A stretch of 64,000 nt of DNA, taken from NCBI GenBank assembly GCA_023212695.1, contig JALCCG010000005.1:491-64490 (forward strand), given 5' to 3'. The position numbers and the translations under genes were made by a program. This stretch comes from Sporisorium sorghi. Taxonomy: Eukaryota > Basidiomycota > Ustilaginomycetes > Ustilaginales > Ustilaginaceae. The notes below the pieces were generated by a model that had not been told where the DNA came from, ran no database searches, and saw nothing but the letters and a program-made list of their open reading frames with translations. Of this stretch, positions 1 through 9,675 are shown piece by piece (positions within the stretch are counted from its first letter, which is position 1; each line of letters opens with the position of its first letter).

Positions 1-342
1 GGTGAGAAGAGAAGGAGGGGGAAAAAAAAAAAAAAAAAAAAAAAAAAAAACGCACCCAGCAGGCGCGGGACTTTTTTACGCTCCCAAACCCCTTTTTTTT
101 TTTTTTTTTTTTTTTGGCCTTCTTGCATCGTCACCTCCACCCTTCTTCGAAGTTCTCACGCTGTTGCTGTCTTTCGTCTCGACCACCAAGGAGCACACTG
201 TCTAGCCTCGGATCAAGCGACGCAGGATAGGCCCAACAACAACGACAATCCGCCACTTTATCACGCTTTCCAGCATCGACAGATCGTTCCTCTGCTCGCA
301 GTACCCTTCGGAATCGATCCTCTCCCGCTCAACATTCACAGC
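1..342. other. Upstream leader of PPT1 with poly(A) and poly(T) tracts
   Basis: A pure A run fills 22-50 and a pure T run fills 93-115. The rest up to the ATG at 343 is pyrimidine- and CAACA-rich, as in fungal 5' leaders. The reading frame that crosses the homopolymers is low complexity and starts at a GTG, so I do not call it a gene. Confidence 0.6.
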
Positions 343-2103
343 ATGTCGAATCCATCGACAGCACAGGGCGAGTCTTCGTCGTCAAGCAGCTCGACTGCGC
401 CATCGTCGCCCGTCGCATCGTCCGTCTCTTCGGTCAACACCGACGTGACTCACCTCGACCAAGCCTCGGCTACCTCGGCCGACGTGCCCCCGTCGCCGTC
501 CAAGCAAGACGTGGCGCTTCCTGTCGAAGAGAAGCAGGCTAAAGCGAAGGCATACAAGGAGGAAGGCAATAAGCTCTTTCTCGCTGGACAGTATGACGCT
601 GCCAAGCACCAGTACGGCCTCGCTATCGCCCTCGACCCTTCCGTCCCCGCCTTTTACAGCAACCGAGCAGCGTGTGAGCTCAAGCTCGAGCAGCATGGAC
701 TGGCGATAGAAGATGCCACCAAGGCGATCCAACTCGACTCGAAGTTCTCCAAGGCCTACTTCCGCAGAGCCAGCGCGCATCTCAGCATCCTCGACCCCAA
801 GGCGGCCTTGCCGGATCTTCGCACCGTCGCGAAGCTCGAGCCCAAAAATGCATCGGTCAAGGCGCAGCTCGAAGCGACGGTCAAGCTCATTCGTCGACTT
901 GAATTCGAAATAGCCATCAAGGTCTCGGAGGGCGTCAAGGCAGCAGAAACTGTCGAGTCCAACCTGAAGGAAGGCTCCGGTGGCACTGTCGTCTCTTCCT
1001 CCTACACGGGTCCTCGCATTGCCGATGGCGACGATCCCGACACAGCACACCTCGGCAAGATCGACCAAAAGTTCATCGACGACATGGTGGAGCACTTCAA
1101 GAATGGAGGCAAGCTACACAATCGCTACTCGTGGCAGATCATCCTCGGTGCGTTCCGTGCCCTGCAGCAAGAACCTTCGCTGGTCGACTACCAAGTACCT
1201 GAGGGCACGACGGTGGATGTGATCGGCGACACGCACGGTCAATTCTTCGACTTCATCCACCTGCTCAACAAGACGGGCAAACCGAGCGACACGCATGCGC
1301 TTCTCTTCAATGGCGACTTTGTCGATCGAGGATCGTGGTCGGTCGAGATCGCGCTCACCGTGTTTGCCTACAAGTGGCTCTATCCCAAGACGACGCTCAT
1401 CAACCGTGGCAACCACGAGACGTCCGAGATGAACAAGGTCTATGGATTTGAGGGCGAATGCAAGGCCAAGTTTGGCGGCGATCTCACGTTCAACCTGTTC
1501 ACTCAGGTGTTTATCGCGCTTCCGCTCGCTACGCTCATCACGGCCAGCAGACCTCCTCTGAAGGGCGACGACTTGCCAGCGTCGTTCTCGATCGCACAGC
1601 GCGAGCCCATCGTTGCGCAGGAGAGCGGTCTGAAGCGCTTCTTTGTCGTCCACGGCGGCCTCTTCTCCAAGGACGGTGTCACGCTCGACGACATTCGCGC
1701 CATCGACCGCTTCAAGATCGGCCAGCCGGGCCAAGCGGGTCTCATGATGGAGCTGCTCTGGAGCGATCCTCAGACAGCACCGGGACGTGGCCCTTCGAAG
1801 CGCGGAGTAGGTCTCGGATTCGGACCGGACATCACCAAGGCGTGGTGCGAGCTCAACGGCGTCACGGCGGTGCTGCGAAGCCACGAGGTGCGCATGGGCG
1901 GCTACGAGGAGGAGCACGAGGGTCGATGCTGCACCATCTTTTCAGCTCCCAACTACTGCGACTCGACAGGCAACCTGGGCGCATTTGCACGCATCGACGA
2001 CCAGGGCAGCATTGGCTGGACCGTGTTCGAGGCTCAGCCGCACCCGAACGTCAAGCCCATGGCGTACGTCAACAACGCCATGAACGGCATGCTTGGCATG
2101 TGA
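343..2103 (+). CDS. PPT1: Serine/threonine protein phosphatase 5 (TPR-PPP family)
   Basis: This 586-residue protein is a PP5/Ppt1 phosphatase, which removes phosphate from Ser/Thr on client proteins and docks on Hsp90 through its TPR domain. A Ser/Thr-rich low-complexity N-terminus (residues 1-60) is followed by three TPR-like repeats at about 63-180, a linker helix region, and the PPP catalytic domain from about 240 to the end. The metal-binding signatures are intact: GDTHG (295-299), GDFVDRG (324-330) and RGNHE (355-359), with a later VHGGLF and a SAPNYCD segment near the C-terminus. It is intronless. The start is the first ATG after the pyrimidine-rich leader, and length fits the family apart from the extra N-terminal tail. 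It converges on the HAD phosphatase gene downstream, with only 184 bp between stops. Family assignment is firm. Confidence 0.96.
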   Translation: MSNPSTAQGESSSSSSSTAPSSPVASSVSSVNTDVTHLDQASATSADVPPSPSKQDVALPVEEKQAKAKAYKEEGNKLFLAGQYDAAKHQYGLAIALDPSVPAFYSNRAACELKLEQHGLAIEDATKAIQLDSKFSKAYFRRASAHLSILDPKAALPDLRTVAKLEPKNASVKAQLEATVKLIRRLEFEIAIKVSEGVKAAETVESNLKEGSGGTVVSSSYTGPRIADGDDPDTAHLGKIDQKFIDDMVEHFKNGGKLHNRYSWQIILGAFRALQQEPSLVDYQVPEGTTVDVIGDTHGQFFDFIHLLNKTGKPSDTHALLFNGDFVDRGSWSVEIALTVFAYKWLYPKTTLINRGNHETSEMNKVYGFEGECKAKFGGDLTFNLFTQVFIALPLATLITASRPPLKGDDLPASFSIAQREPIVAQESGLKRFFVVHGGLFSKDGVTLDDIRAIDRFKIGQPGQAGLMMELLWSDPQTAPGRGPSKRGVGLGFGPDITKAWCELNGVTAVLRSHEVRMGGYEEEHEGRCCTIFSAPNYCDSTGNLGAFARIDDQGSIGWTVFEAQPHPNVKPMAYVNNAMNGMLGM

Positions 2104-2287
2104 GCCGCAATTGACATCCCCCGAAAAGCATACTTCTCATAGATTTGACCCGTGTCAAGAAGTGTTCCTCTTGTCGTACATGTACTCTATTCTTCTACAT
2201 TCCATATGGCCGTGCCCGAGCAAGCCGGCATTGCTTTGAACAAACCAAGTCGACTGCGTGGGCGAGCCTGTGTTGTCCGACATCTTT

Positions 2288-3226
2288 TCACTTGTCTTCA
2301 AAGGGAGGAAGGCCCCAATCTGTAGGGTCAAAGTCGAGGAGCGAGTTGATGGTTTGCGAGGCCCCCAGCTCTTCGTTGGGGAAGAGGGCACGGAGGTTCG
2401 GATCAGGAACCCAGACGACTGTGAATCGAGAAGAAGAACAAGTTAGCGACCAAGTCTTTCTCACACCGGAAATACAATCTCCTCGGAAGGACTTACCATG
2501 CATGCCGGCAGCTTTGGCAGCTTGTACACCAGGCTTTGCGTCCTCGAACACGAGAATGCTGGATTCGCCGCCTTTGAGGTGATGTTGCTCGTCAAAGTGC
2601 TGACCCATCTCGCGCAGGTTTTGCGTCCACTGCTCGCCAAGCTTCTCTCTCGTCAAATGGTCGTTGGGGTGTGTATGCAACAGACCCTCTCTCGCAGCGA
2701 GGAGGAAGATATCAGGATGCGGTTTGCCGCGCGACAGTCGTGGATCATCGCCGCAGATGACACGCTCGGCGAACGGCCCAAACAGCTCAGGGTGGCTCGC
2801 CGTCTTGATGTCAAAGTTCTTGCGCTTACTGCCCGTCGCCACGCAGATCGGCACATTGTGCTTATGCAGATGCTGCACCAGTCGCGTCGCGCCCTGCATC
2901 TGCGGCACCTGCTCGAACGCCTTGAGCAGCACCTCGTTGCGATCCTTGAGAAAATCGTCAATGTCAAACGGACAGTCCGGACCGTACGGCTCTCCCGGCT
3001 TGGTCGGCGGCCAGATCGACGACAGCAACGTCAAGGTGGCTTCACGCTCGGGTTTGCCCATGAGATTCGCCTTGATCTCCCACGTCTGCTCCTTGCCGTA
3101 CGGCTTGAGAATGTCGTTGACCACTTTGGTGTAGATGCCCTCGGAATCGATCAGCAGACCGTCCATGTCGAACAGCACCGCCTTGATGTGCGCGATCGGC
3201 ACCTTTTCCGTCGTTGTTGCTGCCAT
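2288..3226 (-). CDS. HAD-superfamily phosphatase, pseudouridine-5'-phosphatase/DOG-like, two exons
   Basis: The protein belongs to the small HAD hydrolases that dephosphorylate sugar or nucleoside phosphates. It looks closest to the PUDP/GS1 group. Exon 1 (3226-2497) holds the nucleophile motif DMDGLLIDSE (residues 20-29), the VATGSKRKN motif and KPHPDIF, and ends inside the acidic motif region VFEDAKPGVQAAKAAGM. A canonical intron lies at 2419-2496 (GTAAGT...CACAG, 78 bp). It has no in-frame stop and a length divisible by three, so an unspliced reading stays open and adds 26 spurious residues. Splicing restores the family ending AGMHVVWVPD and gives 286 residues. The gene is divergent from the MAT2B-like gene and shares a 368 bp promoter region with it. 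Exact substrate is unknown. Confidence 0.88.
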   Translation of the reverse strand: MAATTTEKVPIAHIKAVLFDMDGLLIDSEGIYTKVVNDILKPYGKEQTWEIKANLMGKPEREATLTLLSSIWPPTKPGEPYGPDCPFDIDDFLKDRNEVLLKAFEQVPQMQGATRLVQHLHKHNVPICVATGSKRKNFDIKTASHPELFGPFAERVICGDDPRLSRGKPHPDIFLLAAREGLLHTHPNDHLTREKLGEQWTQNLREMGQHFDEQHHLKGGESSILVFEDAKPGVQAAKAAGMHGKSFRGDCISGVRKTWSLTCSSSRFTVVWVPDPNLRALFPNEELGASQTINSLLDFDPTDWGLPPFEDK

Positions 3227-3594
3227 TATCGATGAGATCTATTCGATCGGATGATCCGGTCTATGAAGGTTGCCAAGGATGATGGTGATGAAGCAAAGGA
3301 AAGCAACGCTTCGGAATGTGACCCGAGATGTTCGAGTCAAGTCACAGTTGTCGGAGAGGAAACCGAACGAGAGTCTTCGGGCAATTTTGCAGCCAAAATG
3401 CACCGATTTTTCGAAAATTCCGTTTGTGCAAATCGCAACGACTTGACAGTTTAGAAAAAATAAAATAAAATGCGCACGCACCAGCCAAAGCTCGCGTGTT
3501 GTGATGGCTTTGGGCTGCACCCTGACAAACCTCTCTCTCTCTTCTCATCCACCACCATCCCTGATTGCACCAGCTGTGGCTCCAGTGTGCTACC
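3227..3594. other. Divergent promoter region
   Basis: These 368 bp separate the two divergently transcribed start codons. They contain AT-rich stretches around 3380-3470, including an AAATAAAATAAAATG segment near 3455-3471, and a CT-rich leader before 3595. No other gene is visible. Confidence 0.5.
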
Positions 3595-4551
3595 ATGAAG
3601 GTGCTCATCACGGGCGCATCCGGGCTGCTGGGTCGAGCCGTCCATCAGCAGTGCATCGACAAAGACTACGATACAAAGGCGCTCGCATTCAGTCGCTCGG
3701 ACCCTGCAAAGCAGCTGGTCAAACTCGACCTGACCGATGCTGCTGCGGTCGAATCGTGTCTGCGCGAATTCCAGCCAGATGTCATTGTCCACACAGCAGC
3801 CGAGCGTCGTCCCGACGTCGTCGAAAAGGACCCCGCCGCCTCGCACGCCATCAACGTCGATGCCCCCGCCAGCATTGCTACAATCACCTCTCAGCTCGAC
3901 AAAGTCCCACTGCTCATCAACATCTCGACCGACTATGTCTTTGACGGCTCCAAACCTCCTTATAAAGTGGATGATGCTCCCAATCCTCTTAACGCCTACG
4001 GTGTCAGCAAGCTGCAAGGCGAACGTGCCGTAGCGGAGCACGCCAAACCAGGTCATTTTACGAATCTTCGTGTACCGGTGCTCTACGGCAAAGCCGTCAC
4101 CAACGACGAGTCGGCCGTCAATGTTCTTCTGGATGCCATCCAGCCTCCATCCGGCTCGACTGCACCCAAAAAGTGCGATGCGTACGCCGTCCGATACCCC
4201 ACCAACGTCGCCGATGTCGCCAAAGCCATCCTCAAGCTCGCACAGGTCCACGCTGACACCTCCGAGCCTGCGCCGCCAACAACGCACTTCAGTGCCAAAG
4301 AAGCCATGACCAAGTACGACATGTGTATGGTCCTCAGCCGCATTGCCAACTCGGTCGGCTTCGAGACGCGCACCGACCATCTCGTCCCGGAATACGAAGT
4401 CGATCCTATGGCTGCCACCGCTCGACCCAGGCATTGCAAGCTCGACACTTCGGTGCTGGAAGCCTACGGTGTGCCGGTCGAATACACCTCGTTCGAGGAC
4501 TGGTGGCGGCCCTATCTTGCCGAGGTACGTACGCAGCGCTCGACGCTCTGA
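3595..4551 (+). CDS. MAT2B/RmlD-like NAD(P)-binding protein (extended SDR fold)
   Basis: The 318-residue product looks like the regulatory beta subunit of methionine adenosyltransferase, a family related to dTDP-4-dehydrorhamnose reductase. It starts with a Rossmann signature (ITGASGLLGRAV, residues 4-15), followed by ISTDYVFDG and the YGVSKLQGE segment containing the YxxxK pair, and ends with the KLD-LEAYG-W-PYL pattern typical of MAT2B C-termini. The ATG at 3595 is chosen over the longer open frame because that extension begins with TTG, while 3595 has an ACC context and puts the Rossmann strand at the N-terminus. A GTACGT donor lies after codon GAG at 4524, eight codons before the stop. 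It could splice in phase 0 to the next open frame. I treat the simple stop at 4551 as more likely. Confidence 0.85.
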   Translation: MKVLITGASGLLGRAVHQQCIDKDYDTKALAFSRSDPAKQLVKLDLTDAAAVESCLREFQPDVIVHTAAERRPDVVEKDPAASHAINVDAPASIATITSQLDKVPLLINISTDYVFDGSKPPYKVDDAPNPLNAYGVSKLQGERAVAEHAKPGHFTNLRVPVLYGKAVTNDESAVNVLLDAIQPPSGSTAPKKCDAYAVRYPTNVADVAKAILKLAQVHADTSEPAPPTTHFSAKEAMTKYDMCMVLSRIANSVGFETRTDHLVPEYEVDPMAATARPRHCKLDTSVLEAYGVPVEYTSFEDWWRPYLAEVRTQRSTL

Positions 4552-4664
4552 TGCAGAGGGCACATCGTAATGATACTGCCTGCATGTATGGTAATTTGTA
4601 TCGCGCAATTGCAAAACGGTGAACATCGACTGACGTGTGTTTTGGCTTCATCTTGCTCCAACAG

Positions 4665-7511
4665 CTGCACAAAGTGAAGCTCGAAGAAGAAGCACGTCTA
4701 GCAGCCGAAGCAGAGGCGAGACGGCAAAAGGAGGAAGAGGAGCGTCGACAGCGCGAGGCTGAAGAGGAGGCGGAACGTCAACGCAAGCTCGAAGAAGAAA
4801 AACGCATAGCCGCAGAAGAGGCGGAAGCCCAAGCCAAGGCAGAAGCAGAAGCGAAAGCAGAAGCACAACGCCAAGCAGAAGAGGAAGCGGCGCGCAAAAG
4901 GGAAGCTGAAGAAGCAGCGCCATCCCGGCCAGACGCTCCAGCATCGAGCGAAGCAGGAGAAGCACCGAACAGCACAGACCACGAACCGGGCTCACCCCAT
5001 CCTTCGTTCAACTCGCTCCAAGCGCGTCCAACACCGCCCGCCACGTCGGGTCTGCCCTCGCCTACCAGCACGCATCCTCCATCGTCCATCAAAAGCGGCC
5101 ATCGCCCCGACACGCCGCCGCCGCCGCCGCCGCCGCATGCCAGTTCCAAAGATGCGCCATCCTCAGCCCAACCATCCGCCGTCGTCATCGCGACAACCGA
5201 TGCGACACCCACCGGCTCGATCGTCGAAGAAAGCCCGCTCAACCTCGCTGCTGCCCGCGAGAGACAACGTCTCGGCTCCACGCTTCCGCAGCGATCGCTC
5301 AGCGCCAGCAGCGCCGCTCGTCTAACGTCCTTGACTGACGAGAGCACCATGTTTGGCGGCACGGCGCGCAAGTCGAGCCTCTCGGGTCCTGCGTACCTCG
5401 ATACCGCCAGCCGTGCTTTGTCTCGCCGTGCCAGCAGTGATTCGGAGGACGACGGGTACGGTCAGCCTTCGCCGCGGAACAACCAGGTTGCTTTCCCGGA
5501 ACGTGGACAGCCGGGCTCACCTACACCTGTTGTGCGCGGTTACGTAGACGGCAATACGACTCTGACGGGCCCGCAGACAGGCTCGGTTGCTTCGCTCGGC
5601 TCGTCTGCGCCATCGCGCGTCTCTGCTGAGGCTGAACGTGGCACGGCTCATGGCGATGATGTTGTTGTTGCAGCCGCACCGACAACACAACCGAGGCTGT
5701 ACCATCGTCCGTCGTTCGACCAGCTGCAGGACGCCCGCGACCGCGAAGCCTACGAACGCCTCCACCGCCGCAACTGGACTTTCACCATCAAGGTGGGCGA
5801 TCCGCAGCGCATTGGCGATCCCATGACCGCTCACATTGTCTACACGGTCCGCGTCCAGACCGACTGCCCTGCCTTTCGATCTCGGCATTTCTCCTCGCTC
5901 CGCCGATACCGCGACTTTCGATGGCTGCACGCCGCGCTCGTGCAGAACAACCCGGGCATCATCGTGCCGCCCGTACCTGAAAAGGTATCGATCGGGCGGT
6001 TTGCAGCCGAACTCGTCGAAGCGCGCCGAATCGGACTCGAGACGTGCATCAACAAGATCGCCAACCATCCGCTGCTGCAGCAGGACGACGACTTTCGGCT
6101 GTTCCTGGAGTCGGAGAACTTTGCGGCGGATGTCAAGCAGCGCGATCTGATCAAGGGTCCGATTGTGACGCCGGAGCAGAAGACGTACAAGAGCTGGGGT
6201 AGTGCGTTGCTGGGGAGTGTTGTGCCGTCGACGTCGTCGCTCTCGTCGGGTGCGTTGAGTGCGTACAGCTTTAAAGAGACGGACGAGTGGTTCAACGAGC
6301 AAAAGGTGTACCTGGACTCGTTGGAGAATGCGCTCAAGGGCATGGTCAAGAGCGTGTCGGCGCTGAGCGGGCAGCGGAAGCACATGGTGCAGGCGACGCA
6401 TGATCTGGCTCAGGTGCTGACGACGCTGTCGGGGTCGAGTCTGTCCAGGTCGTTGAGCACGTGTTTTGCGGGCCTGGCGGAGGTCAAGCGCCGCGCGATG
6501 GAGCTGGAGGACATGCAGGCTGAAGCGGATGTGAGGCAGCTGGGGACGACCATGTACGAGTACGAGCGCGTCGTCGGCAGTGTGCGCAAGGCGTTCAAGG
6601 TGCGCACAGAGGTGTGGGCCAAATCGGCGCGCCAGGCCGACGAGCTGCGCAAGACACGCGCGAGGTTCGACAAGTACAAGGCCGCCAACCCGAGCTCGGC
6701 CGGCCCGCAGTTTCAAAGCCTGCTGGCGGAGGTGACCGAGGCAGAGACAAAGGCGCTCGATGCACAGCGGCTGTTCGACACGGTCTCGCACCGGTGTAAG
6801 GACGAGATGGAGCGATTGGATCTGGAGAGGGTGCTGGATTTCAAGCGGGTGGTGGGCGAGTGGTTGACGGATATGATTGTGCGGCAGGAGGAGGTGGTCG
6901 AGGAGTGGGTGAGGTATTCTGAGTTGCTGGGGAGGCAGATGGGGGTGCAGATCTTGCCGACGCCGGCGACAGGGCAGGGGCAGGGCGGCGCGGGGGATGA
7001 GGGAGAGGCGCAGCAGCAGCAGCAGCAGCAGCAGCAAGGTGGACAGCAGCCTCAGCAGCCGACTCTGTCTCGATCGCAGTCGCACACCTCAAACGCGGTG
7101 GTTGCAGATGGAACACAAGCAGCCTCTGCGGTCGAAGCTGGTGCTCGAGCTGATTCTGCTCCAAGTGTCAGCGGCGAGGAAGCTGCGACTCAGGTGAAGG
7201 ACGAGGTGAAACCTCAAGACGGCGAGACGTCGACTACGATCGATGATGCTGCTACCAGCGCCGCCGATTCGACGCCCGCGGACGCTCCAACTGCCGCCGC
7301 CGCTGCTCCCGAGACACCTTCCCAGCCTGCTGCTGACGAAAAGGAAACGCCGGCTGATAGCAAAGCTGTCGATGACAATGCTGCTGCCGAACCTACCACC
7401 ACTGCGCAAGAGGAGGAGCATGACACCTCTGTAGCTGCCGATACAGAGACGCCCGCAGGAGCTCAGGCTACAAAGTCGAACAAGGAAGAGATCGAGCACA
7501 CGTCGACATAA
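4665..7511 (+). CDS. VPS5: Sorting nexin Vps5/SNX1-like, retromer PX-BAR subunit (5' end unresolved)
   Basis: This is the PX-BAR sorting nexin of the retromer, which binds PtdIns3P on endosomes and tubulates membranes for recycling to the Golgi. The open frame contains a Glu/Ala/Arg-rich coiled coil (about 4665-4920), a Pro/Ser-rich linker, a PX domain (about 5770-6135, with RRYRDFRWLHAAL and IVPPVPEK) and a BAR region (about 6270-6950). A Gln- and Ala/Thr/Glu-rich tail follows, encoded in part by a CAG run at 7011-7037. There is no in-frame ATG before 5349. The frame is open from an acceptor ending at 4664 (CTCCAACAG), so a first exon must lie upstream. One candidate is the ATG at 4588 followed by GTAATT (intron 4591-4664). 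Another is the GTACGT at 4525 inside the previous gene. Starting at 5349 would lose the coiled coil and leave about 720 residues, a normal Vps5 length. Confidence 0.85.
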   Translation: MHKVKLEEEARLAAEAEARRQKEEEERRQREAEEEAERQRKLEEEKRIAAEEAEAQAKAEAEAKAEAQRQAEEEAARKREAEEAAPSRPDAPASSEAGEAPNSTDHEPGSPHPSFNSLQARPTPPATSGLPSPTSTHPPSSIKSGHRPDTPPPPPPPHASSKDAPSSAQPSAVVIATTDATPTGSIVEESPLNLAAARERQRLGSTLPQRSLSASSAARLTSLTDESTMFGGTARKSSLSGPAYLDTASRALSRRASSDSEDDGYGQPSPRNNQVAFPERGQPGSPTPVVRGYVDGNTTLTGPQTGSVASLGSSAPSRVSAEAERGTAHGDDVVVAAAPTTQPRLYHRPSFDQLQDARDREAYERLHRRNWTFTIKVGDPQRIGDPMTAHIVYTVRVQTDCPAFRSRHFSSLRRYRDFRWLHAALVQNNPGIIVPPVPEKVSIGRFAAELVEARRIGLETCINKIANHPLLQQDDDFRLFLESENFAADVKQRDLIKGPIVTPEQKTYKSWGSALLGSVVPSTSSLSSGALSAYSFKETDEWFNEQKVYLDSLENALKGMVKSVSALSGQRKHMVQATHDLAQVLTTLSGSSLSRSLSTCFAGLAEVKRRAMELEDMQAEADVRQLGTTMYEYERVVGSVRKAFKVRTEVWAKSARQADELRKTRARFDKYKAANPSSAGPQFQSLLAEVTEAETKALDAQRLFDTVSHRCKDEMERLDLERVLDFKRVVGEWLTDMIVRQEEVVEEWVRYSELLGRQMGVQILPTPATGQGQGGAGDEGEAQQQQQQQQQGGQQPQQPTLSRSQSHTSNAVVADGTQAASAVEAGARADSAPSVSGEEAATQVKDEVKPQDGETSTTIDDAATSAADSTPADAPTAAAAAPETPSQPAADEKETPADSKAVDDNAAAEPTTTAQEEEHDTSVAADTETPAGAQATKSNKEEIEHTST

Positions 7512-7543
7512 TCTGGAGTCGTTCAGGCACACCTCACCGGCAT

Positions 7544-9067
7544 TCATCTTTCGCTCTTGCTCTCACCGCACTCACTCCAGTTCAAGACACACCGATGTGT
7601 CGAAAGAAACCAATTGCATTCGAAACACAGCCCATGCGCGTGGTGTGCGTGTGTGAGTGCACATCGTACAATCAATTCACTTTCCTCCCCGTCCTCGCCC
7701 ATAACCCACCGTCTTCGACCCCCCCCCAAACTCCTCGTGCGCCTGACACCCCTCGCCACCCTCTCGACGAGCTTATCCTCCGACGGCGGCTCCACCTCGA
7801 GCTGCATGAGCGTGTGCTGCTCGACCTCTGACTCGTCTGCTTCGTCGTCCGAGATGATGATGTACGAGGTGCGGTCGAATGTGGAGCCGGAGAGGATTGG
7901 GTGTGGTGAGACGCGCGAGGGGCTGTGGGGTGGCAGGGTGAGGGAAGGTGAGGGTGAGGGCGAGTGTGTGAGGTCGATTGCGTTCCCAGAAGTTGAGGTG
8001 CTGGGTTCCGGGCGAGAGTTGGCGGGTGTGCCATCGTCTTCCTCGTCGTCATCGTGGTCGAACGTCGGCAGCGGATCCTGCCCCGACAACCTGACAAACC
8101 TGAACTTGCACACCATCCACCCACTCGCGCCCCGCTCCATCCACGCCTTCTCCACCCTATACAACCCGCTATAAACATACCCCTCGCTCGGCGCATACCT
8201 GTTCGCGGCCTTCCAGCCCCTTACCACCCTGACCGGCTTCCTCGTCTGCACGCTTCTGCGCAGTGCGGCGTTCTTGCCCTCCCACGTCTGGTCCGCGCTC
8301 TGCGGCGCCGTCCTGAGGTTCTTCGGGTTCGCCTTGGTCCCTTTGAGATCTCTTCCGCCGCTGCCCGTGTAGGTGAAGCTCTCGCCGAGATCGACGTCGT
8401 CCTCGTAGCCGCCGGAGAGGCAGATGCTCCAGCAGCCGTCGTGCTCGTTGCCGCTAATGCCGGCGACGGTGGGCGCGTGGACGGCGTCGGTCGAGCAGTC
8501 GATACGTTTGGCCCAGGTGGTGCCGATGGGGATGGAGGGGATGGCGCCGAAGGTCTTGGGCGAGTGGGTGCGGATGCCGAGGCGGTCGGCGTGGCGCTGG
8601 AGCGTGGAAACGGGGCGGTAGAAGCGCGCTGGGTTCAGGGCACCGCTGCTGCCCGCAGATCGACGTGGGGAGTCGTCGTCGGAGGCGTCGAACGCATCGG
8701 CGTCATAGTCATCCTCCACGCGCGACACCTTGCGAGCTGTAAGCGAAACATCGTCGGACAGCGCGCGCTTCATCCCCCTCCCTCGCACCTTCTTGGGGCT
8801 GTCCAAAGTGCGCGACACCGACCGCGTGATCCGCCGCGGCCTCTGCACCACCCCACCCACATGCGAATACTCCTCATCCGGCGAAACTGCCTTCTTCGCC
8901 CTCGCCTTCGTCGTCGCAGCGGGAGACGACTTGGGCTTCAACAGCGCCCCGGCTCCATTGCCTATACCCAGCGACATCATCAGCTCCAGGTTGGCTTTGA
9001 TGTTCGCCTGCCGCTGCGCTTCGTACGCGTGCGCATCTTTGTCGAGTTGCGTGTCTAGTCGCACCAT
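7544..9067 (-). CDS. SRA-YDG domain protein
   Basis: The 507-residue protein carries a SAD/SRA (YDG) domain at about residues 174-334, the fold used by UHRF1-type proteins to read modified or hemimethylated cytosine in DNA. Visible landmarks are FGAIPSIPIG at the domain entry, GISGNEHDGCWSICLSGGYEDD, a FTYTGSGGRD segment, and PVRVVRGWK leading to GLYRVEKAW. Flanking regions are basic and Ser-rich (60-145), consistent with a nuclear protein, and the C-terminal third is acidic and low complexity. No RING, PHD or methyltransferase domain is present, so it is a stand-alone SRA protein. The ATG at 9067 has a good context. The last 70 residues look unusual (His/Cys-rich) and could reflect an unrecognised 3' intron. 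Its stop is only 32 bp from the VPS5 stop. Confidence 0.85.
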   Translation of the reverse strand: MVRLDTQLDKDAHAYEAQRQANIKANLELMMSLGIGNGAGALLKPKSSPAATTKARAKKAVSPDEEYSHVGGVVQRPRRITRSVSRTLDSPKKVRGRGMKRALSDDVSLTARKVSRVEDDYDADAFDASDDDSPRRSAGSSGALNPARFYRPVSTLQRHADRLGIRTHSPKTFGAIPSIPIGTTWAKRIDCSTDAVHAPTVAGISGNEHDGCWSICLSGGYEDDVDLGESFTYTGSGGRDLKGTKANPKNLRTAPQSADQTWEGKNAALRRSVQTRKPVRVVRGWKAANRYAPSEGYVYSGLYRVEKAWMERGASGWMVCKFRFVRLSGQDPLPTFDHDDDEEDDGTPANSRPEPSTSTSGNAIDLTHSPSPSPSLTLPPHSPSRVSPHPILSGSTFDRTSYIIISDDEADESEVEQHTLMQLEVEPPSEDKLVERVARGVRRTRSLGGGRRRWVMGEDGEESELIVRCALTHAHHAHGLCFECNWFLSTHRCVLNWSECGESKSER

Positions 9068-9675
9068 GGCTGGATGTGTTGGGGAAAAGGACGGATGTGT
9101 GTGTAAAAGTGTAGTGGGTGCGAAGAGATGGAAAATGATACCGCGTCCAAGAGACTGGGGTAGAGAATGTTGAAGTCTAGACAGTGTCGAATCGGTCCTG
9201 GAGTATCGAGGTGGCGCGAGAGACTGACTTTAGGGGGTGGGTGTCAGAATGATCGGAGGAAGGGTTCTAGAGAGCGTCCTAATGTGTATAAGGGATAGGA
9301 AACATAGTGGTGACAAGGAGGGAGCAAGCGGATGGAGCCAGACGGACGGATGGATGGATGGATGGAACCGCACCAAAGGCTTTGTACCACCATCCTCTTC
9401 TTCATCTGGCTCGTGCGTTGCAATTCTTCTTCTTCTTCTGCCCACCCTTTTCATCAAAGCCTTTGAATGAAATGAAGCGCGATTAAGGTTTCCTTACACG
9501 AACCACTTTACGCGATGCGCAAAAGACGCGATCCAAGTCGCGTCTCATGATTCACGTGTCGCCCTCAACACGGTCACCGCAGCACGTCAGCAATGGAAAC
9601 ATCCATCTCATCTTCAGCCCGCATTAGGATCACTTCGCATTGCTTCATCATGACGCCTCTTCAGGAGTGACATCT
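9068..9675. other. Intergenic: SRA gene promoter and prolyl oligopeptidase 3' region
   Basis: These 608 bp hold a GGAT/GGAC tetranucleotide repeat at 9341-9365 and a short TTC repeat near 9427-9439. No further gene is visible; short frames here are low complexity. Confidence 0.5.

Noticed and set aside
1114..1917. 267-residue minus-strand frame inside PPT1
   Set aside because: Shadow of the phosphatase catalytic domain; no independent signal.
5517..7085. 522-residue minus-strand open frame antisense to VPS5
   Set aside because: Poly-Leu and Arg/His-rich composition from reverse reading of CAG and GCG codons; the PX-BAR protein explains this DNA.
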